64,000 nucleotides of DNA from Bettongia penicillata ogilbyi (lineage: Eukaryota; Chordata; Mammalia; Diprotodontia; Potoroidae). Location: assembly GCA_023548195.1 (NCBI GenBank), contig JAJHZJ010000808.1, forward strand, positions 3,453,182 through 3,517,181, read 5' to 3'. Positions 23,120-35,199 of this stretch are shown piece by piece. The notes below the pieces were generated by a model. That model ran no database searches, was not told where the DNA came from, and saw nothing but the letters and a program-made list of their open reading frames with translations. Every line of letters begins with the position of its first letter. Within the stretch, counting starts at the first letter, position 1. A program made the position numbers and the translations under genes.

Positions 23120-23575
23120 TTGTGGTAATGGTAACAGCTAACATTTATTACAGCAGAGTCTGCGCTGTTTACAGATATGTCTTACTCGTTCCTCACAACA
23201 ACCTAGGGAGCTTGGTGCTATTCTTTTTCTCATTTTTATGGATGAGGAAACTGAGTCAAACTATTTAAATGACTTGTCCAAAACCATGCAGCAGCTGCTC
23301 TGTGTCTGAGGCAGGATTTGCACACAGCCATCTTCTTTTTGGAATAGTACTTTATTATTTTTTCTCAATTACATGTAAAAAACATTTTTAGTTTGTTTTT
23401 TACAATCTTGAGTCCCAAGTTCTCTCCCTCCCTCTCCCCTCTATTCCCTGAGATGGTAAACAGTTTGATGCAGGTAAAACATGTAGGAAACATATTTCTG
23501 TACTTATCATGTTGGAACACAAGTCTTCTGACTGCAAGTCCAATGCACTGCTTACTCAGCCAGGTACCTAGCTGT
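23120..23575 (-). repeat. SINE, antisense, split by a nested L1 3' end
   Basis: The outer SINE runs from ACAGCTAACATTTATTACAGC through GATGAGGAAACTGAGTC and GAGGCAGGATTTGCACACAG, to CTTCTGACTGCAAGTCCAATG and CCAGGTACCTAGCTG at its tRNA head. It is interrupted at 23337-23514 by L1. An imperfect duplication lies at 23322-23336 and 23517-23529, differing by a 3-bp indel and one base. Confidence 0.7.
23337..23516 (-). mobile_element. L1 3' end, antisense, inserted in a SINE
   Basis: On the + strand it starts TTTTGGAATAGTACTTTATT and continues CTCAATTACATGTAAAAAAC, matching the 3' end of L1 (compare 19340-19400). About 180 bp survives from the insertion. It interrupts the SINE described at 23120-23575. 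Confidence 0.7.
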
Positions 23576-23616
23576 TTTTTTGTTTGTCTAATCTGTTCCA
23601 GTGATCAATTTTTCTG

Positions 23617-23637
23617 GTTTTTTTTTTTTTTTTTTTA
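23617..23637. repeat. Poly-T run
   Basis: A simple homopolymer run of about 19 T, possibly an antisense retroposon tail. Confidence 0.7.
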
Positions 23638-23835
23638 AGTAGCGGAGAGTTTTGATGATCACTGTTATATAGTATAAATGGAGATAACATTATACTATAT
23701 TTCTTATTTATACTTTCCCCTCCATTATTTTCTTTGCAATTCCTTCATCTTTAGATTAACTCCTTATTCTTTTCCCTGATTCACAACGCTTTTGTGCCTC
23801 ATCCTGGTCACTTTTTTCTCTCTTAAAACTTTTTT

Positions 23836-24210
23836 CAAGCATTTATTTATTTATTTTTTTGCTTTTCTTTTTTAAATAATTATTTTATTTGTCTTCAGTG
23901 TTCTACAAACACTTCCATATATCTTAGATTTCTTTCCCCCCCGCCCCTCCCCACTACCTCCCTGAGATGGTGTGCAATCTTATATAGGTTCTACACATAC
24001 ATTCCTATTAAACACATTTTCATGTTGGTCATGTTGAATGGAAGAATTAAAATGAATGGGACAAATCATAAAACAAAAGAAAAAAAAACAAAACATAATG
24101 CAACAGAAAATAGTCTGCTTCATTGTGTGATCCAATTCCATAGTTCTTTCTCTAGATGTGGAAAGCATTTTGCCTCAAAGGTCCATTGGGAAATTTTTAG
24201 GTCCTTGCAT
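23836..24210 (-). repeat. L1 3' end, antisense
   Basis: TTATTTATTTATTTTTTTGC, CCTGAGATGGTGTGCAATCTT and ATTTTCATGTTGGTCATGTTG give the same 3' UTR order as 19325-19520. I could not find a clear target duplication. Confidence 0.7.
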
Positions 24211-24249
24211 TGCTGTGAAGGCCTACTTCTACCAAAAAAATTCCTTGCA

Positions 24250-24680
24250 CACTTCTCTCTTAAATCTCACAGAATAAGAAAGGTCTCTCTTCCAAGGGTC
24301 TCTAATTTCTCCACCTGTCTCCTTAATCCTAATTCTTCATATTTCTTCCTGTACAATATTCCATTGTTTAGTCGTTTTAACTATTCTTCTTTTGTCCCAC
24401 TCTATCCCACTGGCTTCTCTGTCTACAAATAATATATTTAGATTTCTCCTCTCTTTACAAATAAAAACCTTCTGTGCTGTCCCCTAAATTTACTCTGTTT
24501 CTCATCTCTTTATACTTCTCATCTTTTAGAAAAAGTACTATCCACTTGCTGTCTCCATTTCCTTACTACTTATTCATTTTTTAAGTTGCTAAAATCATAT
24601 CTGTCCTACTTTTTTTGAGACTGCCTTCCTCCGGGGTTACTGAAGGCTTCCTCTTTGCTAAATCTAAGGCTTGCCTATGA
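24250..24680 (+). repeat. L2 LINE remnant, sense
   Basis: TCCCACTGGCTTCTCTGTCTAC, a GTTACTGAAGGCTTCC block and TCTCATCTCTTTATAC fit the 5' side of L2 reverse transcriptase. It is highly diverged. Confidence 0.5.
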
Positions 24681-25200
24681 AGACTTATTTTACAGGGTAC
24701 TTCATGACTTTGGGGAAGGTAACTTTAGTTTCATTTGAATTAGTGATGAAGTCTGAAGCCATATTGGGGGAATGAAAGGTGGCAGAGTATAGGCAAGGAG
24801 TGAGATCAGCTTTTCTGAAAAGTCACCTGAGAAAACAAGGAGAAGTAGACAGTAGATTGAGAGGATAGTAGGGTGTAATGAAATTTTTTTGGTATTTTTG
24901 GAGATGATTGGGAGAGACTTGGTACATTTGAGGTACATAGGATAGAGGGAACTTGAAGATTAGATACAGAGAAGAGTGATTGACGTGGATGTTTTTTGGA
25001 CAAGATAGCATGAGATGATATCATATAAAGCAGTTGAACTTGTAAGAGAACTAGATTCTGAACTCCTTGTGACAGGAGAGAAAATGATTTGTCTTTAGTG
25101 AATCCAGATAGATAATTTATTATTAAATTGTCTAGTCTTAATATTTTCCACTCATTTGAAAACCCAGGTCCTTTGAAAGCTTTATGATTCCCCATGGTTT
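24681..25200 (-). repeat. CR1/L2-superfamily LINE, antisense
   Basis: GAAGTCTGAAGCCATATTGGG and CAGTAGATTGAGAGGATAGT resemble antisense old LINE sequence (compare 12073-12560). The 129-codon frame on the - strand here (25195-24806) is a by-product. Confidence 0.4.
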
Positions 25201-25597
25201 TTCAGACATTAGTGGTTATGATTCTTTGATCACTTGAGCAAGTTCTTTTAGTTCCATGAAATAGAATTCTTGGGTTAAAGACTTCAGTTCACTTAAAAAC
25301 TTAAAAACAAGTCCTTCCCAAAATCTTACTGACCTAACCTGAGATTTGTTTCTTCAGCATATTTTGCAGTTTTTATTTTGAATATTTTTTCTCTTTTGAT
25401 GGAACAAAAATTAGGACTGAATAATCTGTCCATTCCTGCTTCCTTCCCCCATGCCCCTTACTTGAACATGTGATTGAAATTGAAAACCCAATCGTAAAAG
25501 GTTTAAAAGTGACTGGGACAGTGAAGTGGAGATGATAAATGTATTTGGCTTTTTCTGCAAGTTTATTTAGCAAATAAAGGAAAGAGATAGTACGGTC

Positions 25598-25770
25598 TTA
25601 CATTTAGAACTGAACTGGACCTTAAAAGTCATCTAATCCAACTTCTTGTCATATAGAGGAGGAAATTGAAGCTCAGAGAGGGGAATTTTCTTGTCCTGAG
25701 TCATACACGTAATTATGTTATGTAGTCAAAACCTGGGTTTTAATTCAATACCTTTGACTCTACTTGTCCT
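25598..25770 (-). repeat. MIR-like SINE, antisense
   Basis: TAAAAGTCATCTAATCCAAC, GGAAATTGAAGCTCAGAGAG and TTGACTCTACTTGTCC follow the usual antisense MIR order. Confidence 0.6.
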
Positions 25771-27390
25771 TTTTCTATTAAACTGGATATTAGCTTGGGG
25801 ACAAAGACTATTAAAGCATAGATAAAGATGGATTGTTTTTGCCATTCTATATGAGATTAATACTTTGAATTCAAATTGTTGGTAAATATAAAGTACAAGA
25901 ATTAAAATCAGTTTTATTGGTCTTTGTGCCACTTATGTTTACTTTCAGCTATTTAGTGTAATGTATTTTTAATAATAATGCAGATAGTTTGAAGTTAACT
26001 GATTAGCTTGTTACTTCTGAAATGGTGTAAAAATTAGAGGAAAAACATTAACATTAGTCTCATTATAAAGTGGTTGCAGAATATTTACCATTTAACTATC
26101 TTTATATTGGGCTGGGAATTTGGTTGTAGAATTCCAAGATTTTTAAAGTAATGAAATCCTAAATCCAGTTGTCTAGTAGAGATAAATGTGAATGCCTTCT
26201 AATCTTGTTATGATATTATAAACATTTATTGGATAAATGTAATATAAGTAATAGAATTTTTTCAGCTTATTATTGGTTTTCTGATAAGACTAAAAGCATT
26301 CTATAGTATAATCAGCATGTTTTTTCTTCTGATTGGACAGTTGAAAGTTTATATGTGGTAGCCCCCATTTGTGCTAAAGCCTTTAAAAAAAAACCCAATC
26401 TCATTAGAAGTCCATCATTGGAAATGAGAACTAGTTAGTCATCTTCAAAGGAAATAAGGAAAGCATTTTGTGGCAGGAATGAAATGAAGAGTTGGGTGTG
26501 GTAGATCTCTTTGAATGTATCTGTACAGTAGACTTTGCAGCTCCTGCTTTGTACCCTAAATATGCCATCGATGTGGAACAGGGAGCCATTTAGCTGGCTA
26601 AGGAGAGCTCAGCTGACTTTAGTTAGAAATAGAGCAAGTCAAAGTTCTAGGGGCCAATCAATACTGTGAATGAACTGGAAGAGATGGATCGACCCAATCT
26701 GAAAGAAATAAAAAGTTAAAATAAAGAGAATGTGAAATGGTGAACACTTTAGGAATAACATTAAAATTATTATTTCACCCATCACTATCAGTTAACATTT
26801 TTCAGTAATTACTGTGATAAAGGCTCTTGAAGGCAGTAACTTTTCATCTCTGAAATTTCTCCGAGATAGTTCTAGTGTCAATGTTATATACAGTTCTGTC
26901 TAAACAACCTAATTTGTAAGAAATAAGCATTTTGATACTCTAAACCTTAATAAACTCTGTGATGTTGAGACTGCTTGAATTAATAGTACATGAAGTATTG
27001 TTGCTAGTTAATATTAGTTAGGGAAATTATTTTAGTGAATAGGAAGTTCTTCCTTCCCTTCTCCCTTTTCTTTGAGGTGGAGAAAGTGATAGTATATTAA
27101 AACCTCAACAATACCATGCTAATTGAAATGTCTTTGGTAAATATGTAAGATTTTCGGGATGGGTGCCCTGCCAAAATTAGATTTTTTAATTTACTCTTAA
27201 CACAGTTCTTGGTTCACTTTTTTAAAAGTAATTTTAAAGTTTTTTACATGAAAATTTCCTACTCCATTTCCTCATCATGGTGTGTAGGGATGATCCATGG
27301 TTCTCTGATTCTGGGTCAGTGAATGTAAATCCTGGCAGGTTTTATTATGGAAAGACTTTAAGCAAGGTATGACCTCAGCAACAGGGATAT
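25771..27390. other. Mostly unique intronic sequence
   Basis: No repeat or gene signal recognised. There is no open frame longer than about 60 codons with a protein-like composition. Confidence 0.4.
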
Positions 27391-27394
27391 TTAT

Positions 27395-27612
27395 AGCTAT
27401 CTTTTATATTTATATAGTGGCTTAAAGTTTGCAAAGTACTTTAAAAAGCTTAGCTTCTTTTTATCCCCACAGCAACCCCAAGAAGTAGGGTTTTTTTTTT
27501 ATCCCTATTTTATAGATGAGGAAACTGAGGCAGGCAGAAATTAAGTGACATGGCCAGAGATGGATTTGAACTCAGATATCTTTCTGATTCCTAATCTAAT
27601 AACCCTGTCTTA
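27395..27612 (-). repeat. SINE (MIR/marsupial type), antisense
   Basis: TTTATATAGTGGCTTAAAGT, GTTTGCAAAGTACTTTA, TAGATGAGGAAACTGAGGC and GATTTGAACTCAGATATC occur in order. This is a well-preserved body. Confidence 0.7.
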
Positions 27613-29270
27613 AAAAAAGTTTTCACAGTAATTCTTTCAATTCTCTGTAGTGATGGTATCAAAATATTTCAAAAATGGGCAGAATATATTGAGACACATG
27701 GTTTTTAGGCCATTTATAGTTTTAATTTGCCCTTTGGTGTGCTAGATTTGAATTGTTTGAATATATAAACTTCTGAAGAAGCCATACTATATCCATCTTG
27801 ATATTTGTCACTACAGGTTGAATGAATTATGAATGAAGAGAAACAAACTTAGTAAATACTTACTCTGCAAAACATTTTCCTAATAAACTCTGGCTAATAG
27901 AGCTTATTGTCATTATTGTCATTGCATTCTAATGAGAAAGACAACACTTAAAAAAGTTTCACCTACAAGTCAGGATGAGAGTTCCCATAGTTCATAGTGC
28001 GTTGGTAAAACAGATAGTCATATATTTTTAAAAATATAATTTCTACTCCTTTTGAAACTTTGATGTAGTGACTTTGTGTAGTGACAGTAAAATTTGTTTT
28101 ATGCATATTTATTAGCTATGGCTAAAGTGAAGCAAATTATATATAGCTAAATGGAAGGATAACTCTACAGATATTCCTTGAAGAGACAAAGAATAGAGTA
28201 GATGTAGTTGGTTTTATTGCATGTCCAAAGGCATCAAGAAATGTTAATTTATCATATATTTGGTAATTTAATATTACATGCATCATAAGTATTTGCAAAA
28301 ATACCACTAAGAACATCATTGCAACTTATGTACCAACGTTGGTTGCTAAGAATGAAGAGGGAGAGAAGTTCTATATAAAAACCTTGATAAGACTCCAAAT
28401 TAAATCAGTATACTCTGATAGTTGGTCTCTTCAGAACAAAAGTGGGAAAATTTGGTATTTGTGAAAAAGAGTTGGTTGAGGAGTTAGTATTGAGACATAC
28501 AGATACTTTTTACATAACACTGTAGTTTCATGACTATAGTAAACATATTGTTAAAGAGAAGAATTGATAGACTCTTGACATGATTGATGAACATCAAATA
28601 ACATGAAAGAAACAAGCCCTAGACTAGTGATCCATGAATTGCCCAGGACGGGAGGCAACTGAGAAATTCCATTTCCCAAGGAAACCACAACCAAAGGGGA
28701 TGAAGACAGGAAGTGAGTGATGAAAAAAATAAGGGAGGAAAACACTGAAAGTGCCAATGATTTCAGGAAAAAAGAAATTCCAAAGACCTTGAACATGAAC
28801 AGATAAGTCAACAGGAAAAAATGAGACCTCTTCAGATCTAGTAAACTAAGTTCAAACATCTATGAATAAATAACTGCAAAATAAAGGACCCTGTGGAATT
28901 TGAGGAGCACATGGAACCATATATTTTATGCAATGTCTGTTAGACTAGAATTTGTTATTCTTTTGGTTGATTAACCTTGAAATTCTGATATATATTCCAC
29001 ATATATAAAAACAAGATATATTAAAATCTTGAGTTTTCTCAAATTGCTTACCTTTTTCTGACATTTAGATCGAAAAAAACCTACCAATGAACTTTGCTTC
29101 TTACATTGAAAATAGGAATTTTTATTTATATGATGCAGAATGTTTTTGCTTTTAAAAAAAACCTTTAAATTATGGAAGGATGGTTATTTTAGGATTTATT
29201 CTGCTGTAGTGGCTGTCGGTGAGGTCAGTATTGGCTTTATGCTTCTCACAAAGTAATATTATTTTTTAGT
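27613..29270. other. Unassigned intronic sequence
   Basis: 28551-28859 is open on the - strand (102 codons, hydrophobic, low complexity). I see no domain and consider it chance. No repeat family is recognised for 28320-28900, although its purine-rich bias suggests old retroposon material. Confidence 0.35.
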
Positions 29271-29280
29271 TTAATTTTTT

Positions 29281-29985
29281 TTAAACCAAAGAAAAACAAA
29301 GTTTATTAAAGATTCACCACCTTGGGTTGACTCTTAAGGAGCGTAAATATTTGTAACACTTGTATTCACAAGCGGGCCAGATAGAATCTCAGTTAGAGTC
29401 TGAGCTGGATTGAATCTGAGCGCCTTCATGGAGAAGAGATGGAGCTTAAATACAGAAAAGACTGTAGGAGGAATCTGGGGGTAATCTGGTAGTCTGGGGT
29501 GATGGGAGGAGAGGTGAGAGGTTTAGGGAGGGTCTTGAAAAGAAGTCCAAGGAGGCCCTCTTTGAGACTGGGGTGACTGGTCCAGGGTTGGAAACAGCTG
29601 GAGGCAATCAGGATATAATCAGACAATGGAGGGCTTGGGTAGGAAGCAGGTGGGGCAATCCAGTGGTAACAGACCCAGGAAGGCCTGGCTAGGCCGAGGG
29701 CAACAGATTTGAATATGAAAGGCTAGATTAAGTGGGGACCTTCCGGAGAACGGGCCACAAATTTGAGTATGAAAGGCCAGGTTAAGCGACCAGATTCAAG
29801 GGGAACCAGTCTGCAAATTTGAGTATGAAAGGCCAGGTGGGGAGATTCTAGGGGAATTCCGGGAGGTTCCCAGCATCTGAACCTGGTCATTCCCCCCTCA
29901 AACAGATTGGACCAAAATTCTTTTGGGGTAAAGGGTGAAGTTCTCAGCTTCTGAAACTGCTTCCTGCTGGCAAGGGGCATTAGAA
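29281..29985 (-). mobile_element. Probable solo retroviral-type LTR, antisense
   Basis: The segment is GC-richer than its flanks. On the - strand it has a TATA-like GTATTTAAGCTCC (29453-29441), then about 140 bp later AATAAA (29307-29302), the spacing expected of U3/R in an LTR. The upstream half carries three copies of a unit around GAGTATGAAAGGCCAGG (29711, 29765, 29821; spacing 54 and 56 bp), like U3 enhancer repeats. The - strand reading begins TGTTCTAATG. No internal viral genes are present. The exact ends and duplication are not established. An alternative is a retroposed transcript ending in the A-rich sequence at 29262-29286. Confidence 0.5.
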
Positions 29986-30324
29986 CACACGAAGCAATTT
30001 TAAAAACTGGATATACATTCTCATAAAAAATATTTTTTTTTGCTTAAAGCAAATCTATTGTCGTGCTGTTCGTTATACTCATTTAAATTAGCTGCTCCTC
30101 TCAAACACTTAGAATTTGAGGCAGAAGTGATGTAGATTGATGCAGTCTTCTGTATGTTGGAAATAAATGGAATTGCTTTTTTCAGAAGTATTTGAATAAC
30201 ATAAGAATTGAAATTACTGTTTTGATGTTTTTCCTGAGAAGTGGTACTGTAGTAAGTGGAAACTATTCCTATATTCTTTACCCCACCAAAGATGTAAAAG
30301 TTTATATAAAAAAATTAGATGTGG

Positions 30325-30765
30325 GTCTGTACCAACACTTTTAATAGCAACAAAAATGGGAACTAAAATAAATGTCCATCAGTAAGGTAATGTTGCTTAA
30401 CAAATTGTGATGTGCGAATGTAATGGCATGCTTCTGTGTTGTAAGAAGTGTAAAATATAGGAAATTGAGAGAAATACTGGAATATTTGATACTAAGTGAA
30501 GAAAGCAGATTATAGGACATCAGTTTAATAGGTGGTGCCTGCAGTAATGTAAGGACAAATAAAAAAGGGCAAAGTGTTCATTGTAATGGACATCTTAGTC
30601 CCCAAAAAAACAGATAATGAAATAAATTTCCCTTTTCTTCTTAATAGAGCTTGGGAGAGTACTTATAATGTGATATATGTTTACAACTTTAGTCTTTTGT
30701 TTTTGGTTTACTGTTTTCCTTCATTGCAAGGAATAGTTAAATGGAGTGGGAATTGATGTAAAAAC
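30325..30765 (+). repeat. L1 3' fragment, sense
   Basis: GGGAACTAAAATAAATGTCC, ATCAGTAAGGTAATGTTGC and AATGTAATGGCATGCTTCTG follow L1 ORF2 C-terminal DNA in the sense direction. It is diverged, with no open frame. Confidence 0.6.
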
Positions 30766-31293
30766 ATTAGGCATCAATAAAACTTGAAACAAGAGAAAGT
30801 AGAAGAGCCCTGTGAGTTGGAGGGCTACCTTGTGCTCATCCTGTAGTCTTTCTATCTTCCTCAAATCTTTTTCTTGTTCCATATTTTTCTTCCTGAAATT
30901 GAAGTCAGCAAAGAACTGGCAGATTTCTTTGTATCATTCATTTTGGTACCTAATTAAATCTTTTCCCCCCATATCTGTATTATAAATTGTTTACAGGAAA
31001 GGGACTTCTGTATCCCACTTAGTCGATGGTTAGTACTTGATGAATTGAATTAAGGGGGAGAAATTGGTAAAAGGTATTTTTGAGCTGATGCATCCTTTGA
31101 GCTGATGCAACATTTCTAGTTAAAATGCCGTTGTAATGTTAATAAGTATGCGAAAGATCTTATGGGGTCATTGACTTGATTCTGAAGGCCAACACTATTT
31201 TTAAAGTTAATTTGATTTATATATACATATTTTTATAGTGAGTGTTTCTGTTTACAAAAATCTCAAGTAATACTTTATGTATATACATTCTAG

Positions 31294-31376
31294 GTGCGGT
31301 TTATTACTAAAATTTGGCATCCTAATATTAGTTCTGTCACTGGGGCCATTTGTTTGGATATCCTGAAAGATCAATG
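31294..31376 (+). CDS. UBE2K: UBE2K catalytic exon (residues 73-99 plus two bases of Trp100)
   Basis: This 83-nt exon translates as VRFITKIWHPNISS, then VTGAICLDILKDQ, and ends with TG of Trp100. It holds the E2 signature: His81-Pro82-Asn83 (31318-31326), whose asparagine stabilises the oxyanion in transfer, and Cys92 (TGT at 31351-31353), which forms the ubiquitin thioester. The acceptor AG is at 31292-31293; the donor is GTAAGA starting at 31377. The split codon TG|G is completed by the first base of the exon at 56603. No key residue is missing. Confidence 0.97.
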
Positions 31377-31970
31377 GTAAGAAATTTTTATTTTTCTCTT
31401 CTCCCCTTCTCCCTCCATTTTGTACTAATAGTGAAAATTACACTATATTCTATATACTGCATCTCTTGACTATTTAAAAAGGATTTGTTATGGTTTTCTT
31501 TTTCCTTTTCTTGGATTATTATAAAATCAGACATTTTAAAGCCATGTATTTGGAAATAGGAGATTTTCTTGGAAGTTAAAGATTCTTTACAATTCTAATT
31601 TTCCATTTTGAAATTCAGTGAATGTTACATTCTTTTTCTGTAAATTCATTTTTCTCCCAGGTGACTTCTTTTGAAAGGGCACTTACAGAATGTCTCTTAA
31701 AGAAGTGAATTTGATTCTGACTAGATGGAATACAGATCTCCCCCTTCATAGTCCAAAATATAGTAGTTGAATTCCTTTTGGCCAAAGAAAAGAATCTGTT
31801 AGGAGCTCCTTCTTTGAGGAATTTTGAGTGAACTTCATTAGACTGATTCTCAAATGAGAGATGGAAAAGTGTGTTATGGATACAATATGATAATGCTTGT
31901 GTGCTGTTGAGTAAACTTTTGAGAGAAGTTGGGATCTCTGCTGTGCCATAATCATTAATAATAGTAATAA
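31377..31970. other. Start of UBE2K intron 4, unassigned
   Basis: Begins GTAAGAAATT. No repeat is recognised before the SINE at 31975. Confidence 0.4.
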
Positions 31971-31974
31971 TAGC

Positions 31975-32245
31975 AATCGTAGCTAGTATTTATATAGTGC
32001 CTATTATGTGTGCCTGCGCTATGCTAAGGATTTTACAAATATTATTTCCTTGGATCTTCACAACAACCTTGGGAAGTAGATGCTATTATTATCCCCATTT
32101 TACAGTTGAGGAAACTAAAGCAGACAGGTTGAGTGGCTTGCCTAGGGTCAGGGCTAATAAGTGTCTGAGGACAGATGTGAACATAGATCTTCCTGACTGT
32201 AGTCTGAGTGCTTATTCACTGTACCACCTGCAAGCCTCAAGAGGC
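31975..32245 (-). repeat. SINE, antisense, well preserved
   Basis: AGTATTTATATAGTGCCTAT, CTTCACAACAACCTTGGGAAG, TTTTACAGTTGAGGAAACT, GGCTTGCCTAGGGTCAG and CTTATTCACTGTACCACCTG occur in order. The last block is the tRNA-like head. Confidence 0.75.
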
Positions 32246-33735
32246 AGTGGAGGAGAATTTTGATGGGGACATAGTAACATTGGGCTAGAAATACATATTA
32301 GTGTATTAGTCTATACACATTAGTGTAAAGCACATTAGTGCTTTAGATGTTGAATGACTTGTTAAAAATCAATGTAAAGGGCAAATGAAAGATAATAATT
32401 TTAGAAAATGAAATAAGTAACTACATAATAGAAAAGTGATAAATTGTATAAGCATGATTGAAAAATATAGATGTGGGTCATAGTAGAAACACAGATGGGG
32501 CCAAATTATATGGGGACCTTGAATTAGCCCTTTTATTAATATGTATTAGATTGCATGATAAGATGTTTCACATATTCAGAAGAATTAACTAGAAGAACCA
32601 CAAGGAAATGCTTTTGATGTGTGAAAATTCTTGCCAATTATTTTGTAACATGCTGATACTATATATATGAAATATTTTATTTTAATAGTGTTATTTTAAA
32701 TATTCACCTAAAATGATCTTCAGAGGACTTCCTTTTCATTTTTGTTAGATTTTAAATTATCATTTAGTGACAGCTCAAACAACTATATTAATTGACTCAA
32801 CCAAATGACTTCAGTTCATTTGGTTTTTAAAATTTCTTTGTAATTTTTATCTTGGTTTTGTGAAAATAGTATATACCAGAAAGTCAGGAACATAACAAGT
32901 CAATTCTAAATCATTAAATGTTAAGCTGCAAAGTGAGTGTGTAGAATTTAGTTGTTGTCTTTATTGATTAAAAAGGCAGAATGGTTTAAGTACTTTTATT
33001 AGTGAGAGTTTTGACCTTTTATGATGATTTGCTGGCTCAGTCCATTGGGTGAGATTCATTTGGTATTTTTGTTGAGAAAATTAATATTGCCTTGCTAACC
33101 GTTCTTCTCCAGCAACTAAAAATATTTATATGTCTTGTATCTCTGGTATTTGGAGTCTACTACTCTTTTTAGCAGGTTAGTTATGTGTAGCTAGCTATTT
33201 ATGGTTGCATTTAAGGTCTTTTCCTTTTTTCTCTGTGTTGAGGTTAAACTTCTGATTAGTTAATGTCTTTTTCTCTCTGATTCTGAAATAATTTTGGTGT
33301 TGATAACTGTTTCCTATCAATATCTTTTAAAAAATTCTTTGTGGTGATTACAGTGTCTAGAACCTTCCCTCCTTGGAAAAAATATTCCTGACATGCAAAT
33401 TTTTGAGTAATCTACAAGCCTTTGACTTCTTTGATAATTTGGATTCCAAATCCTGTTTTCCAACTTTGTTCCCTTTGCATGTGGGTTGTTTGGGTTTAAG
33501 TCACTAAGTATAAAGGTGTAATGTTTATTTAATGTGGAAGATCTTTTTTCATTATCTTTATAGAATTTTTTTTATTGCTTTGTATACTTGAGTTGCATCT
33601 ATTTCCATGAGGGTCTGCTTGTTTATGCTTGTCATGGTGTCTTGGGTGCATGATGAAAGCAACTCTGACATTTTGTTGATTTTTGAAATTGTATTTCAGT
33701 TAGAAAACCACCCCCAGCAACTTAACAGCCCAGAC
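32246..33735. other. Unassigned intronic sequence
   Basis: Mostly AT-rich and apparently unique. 33240-33660 has a T-rich bias that may reflect antisense LINE material. No gene is seen. Confidence 0.35.
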
Positions 33736-33754
33736 TTTGCTTGTGATTTCATAT

Positions 33755-33880
33755 AAGCAGAATTGGAAGTGACCTTAGAAGTAATCTAGTCATACACTTT
33801 TCCTGTCGCAGATTAGGAAACTGAGGTCCTGAGAGTCTAAATGACTTGTCCAAGATTACACTGGCAGCGTGTGGCATAGC
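33755..33880 (-). repeat. MIR-like SINE, antisense
   Basis: GAAGTGACCTTAGAAGTAATC, GATTAGGAAACTGAGG and AATGACTTGTCCAAGATTAC occur in order. Confidence 0.6.
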
Positions 33881-33974
33881 TGATTACTATATACTTCTGG
33901 TGGTTTCATTTGGGCCCAAATAGTATTGCCAAAAAGAATCCAGAAAGCATTTCTGTAGGTTATGAAAGGAGCAA

Positions 33975-34190
33975 GGGAACAAACATTTAAGTGCCTAATC
34001 TGTGCTAGGCACTATGTTTGGTGCTTTATAAATGTCTTGATCCTCACAACAACCATAGGAGATGAGTGTTATTATGCTTTCCATTTTACATTTGAGGAAA
34101 GTGAGGCCAGCTTGCCTAGAATCATGCATCTCATAAGGTTTCTAGGCCAGATTTGAACCTGACTCCAGACCTGGCGTATGTCAGCTGGCT
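33975..34190 (-). repeat. SINE, antisense
   Basis: AAGTGCCTAATCTGTGCTAGG, CACAACAACCATAGGAGATG, TTTACATTTGAGGAAAGTG and GCCAGATTTGAACCTGACTCC occur in order. Confidence 0.7.
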
Positions 34191-35190
34191 GCTAGACTAG
34201 GGTAAGAAACTGAAGATTTTAGGAGACCAGGTAGTGTTTCTGTCTCTTCTGTTGATTGATGGCAAGGGCTTGAGAAGAAAGGCATAATCTGAAAGCAAAT
34301 AACTTGTCAGAAGGTGTTCTCTGAGAAGCGGTTTTAGATTTTTGGACATTGACATTGGAGTAATGACAAGTTCTTGGCTGAGGACAGGAGCATACCTAAC
34401 AAAGTTTGGTAGAAGTGTATTTGTCTGAAGTTTTAAAAATTATTTTAAAGGACTAAAAGAATATAAAAATTGTCTTTGTGTATCTATCACAGTAGACACT
34501 GTAGAGATAAACTTCAGTATCTGAAGAAAAATTGCAGGAGAAATTCACAGTAGGGGAAAAAAAATCAAACCAAGAAAGGAGCCAATAATGAGACTCAGCT
34601 GTATATACGTAAATGTACAAAAAAATGAGTAATAACAAAATATATTTGCCTGCATTGATGCCATCAAAATATGATTCTCAAGGGGTAGTCTTAATTCAAA
34701 GGGATGGAGTAAGTCAAAAAAAGGAAAAAGCAGGGTGGGGAGTGAACTAAATCACTATACATAGCTGAGGAAATCAGAAAGCATGGTCAGTAGAAGCAGA
34801 AATAGAAGTGAAATGTAATAATGCCATTATTGTTTGAAGGTTAGTAATAATTACATCATAACAATATAAGACTTAGAAGGAAACATGTAGAAGACAAGTT
34901 TGAGAAATAGTCACATGTTGGTTAGGGGATGATGACAGTAGTGATGATAGAATTCATTCCTTGGATGTCTGCTGTGGAAAAGTACCTAACAATTTCTTGT
35001 TTAATTATAATTTATCCTCCAAAATGGAGGAGGCAGTGAAGGGAACTTCAGCATATGATTCTTCCCAGCAAGAAACAATCTTGTTTAAATAGAAATTGAC
35101 AGGAACTTTTCATGAAAAAAGGGGTAACTTCATTTTAGCTTTTTTAATAGAAGAACAGACAAAAGCTTAGAAAGAATTTAGCATGTACTA
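34191..35190. other. Unassigned intronic sequence
   Basis: No repeat or gene recognised. Purine-rich on the + strand. Confidence 0.35.
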
Positions 35191-35199
35191 AATTTTTTT

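Noticed and set aside
24806..25195. 129-codon - strand open frame as a gene
   Set aside because: Serine/leucine-rich, overlaps other open frames and lies in antisense LINE-like purine-rich DNA. No domain is visible.
28551..28859. 102-codon hydrophobic - strand frame as a membrane protein
   Set aside because: Biased F/L/S composition is what an A/G-rich + strand gives by chance. There is no signal or family resemblance.
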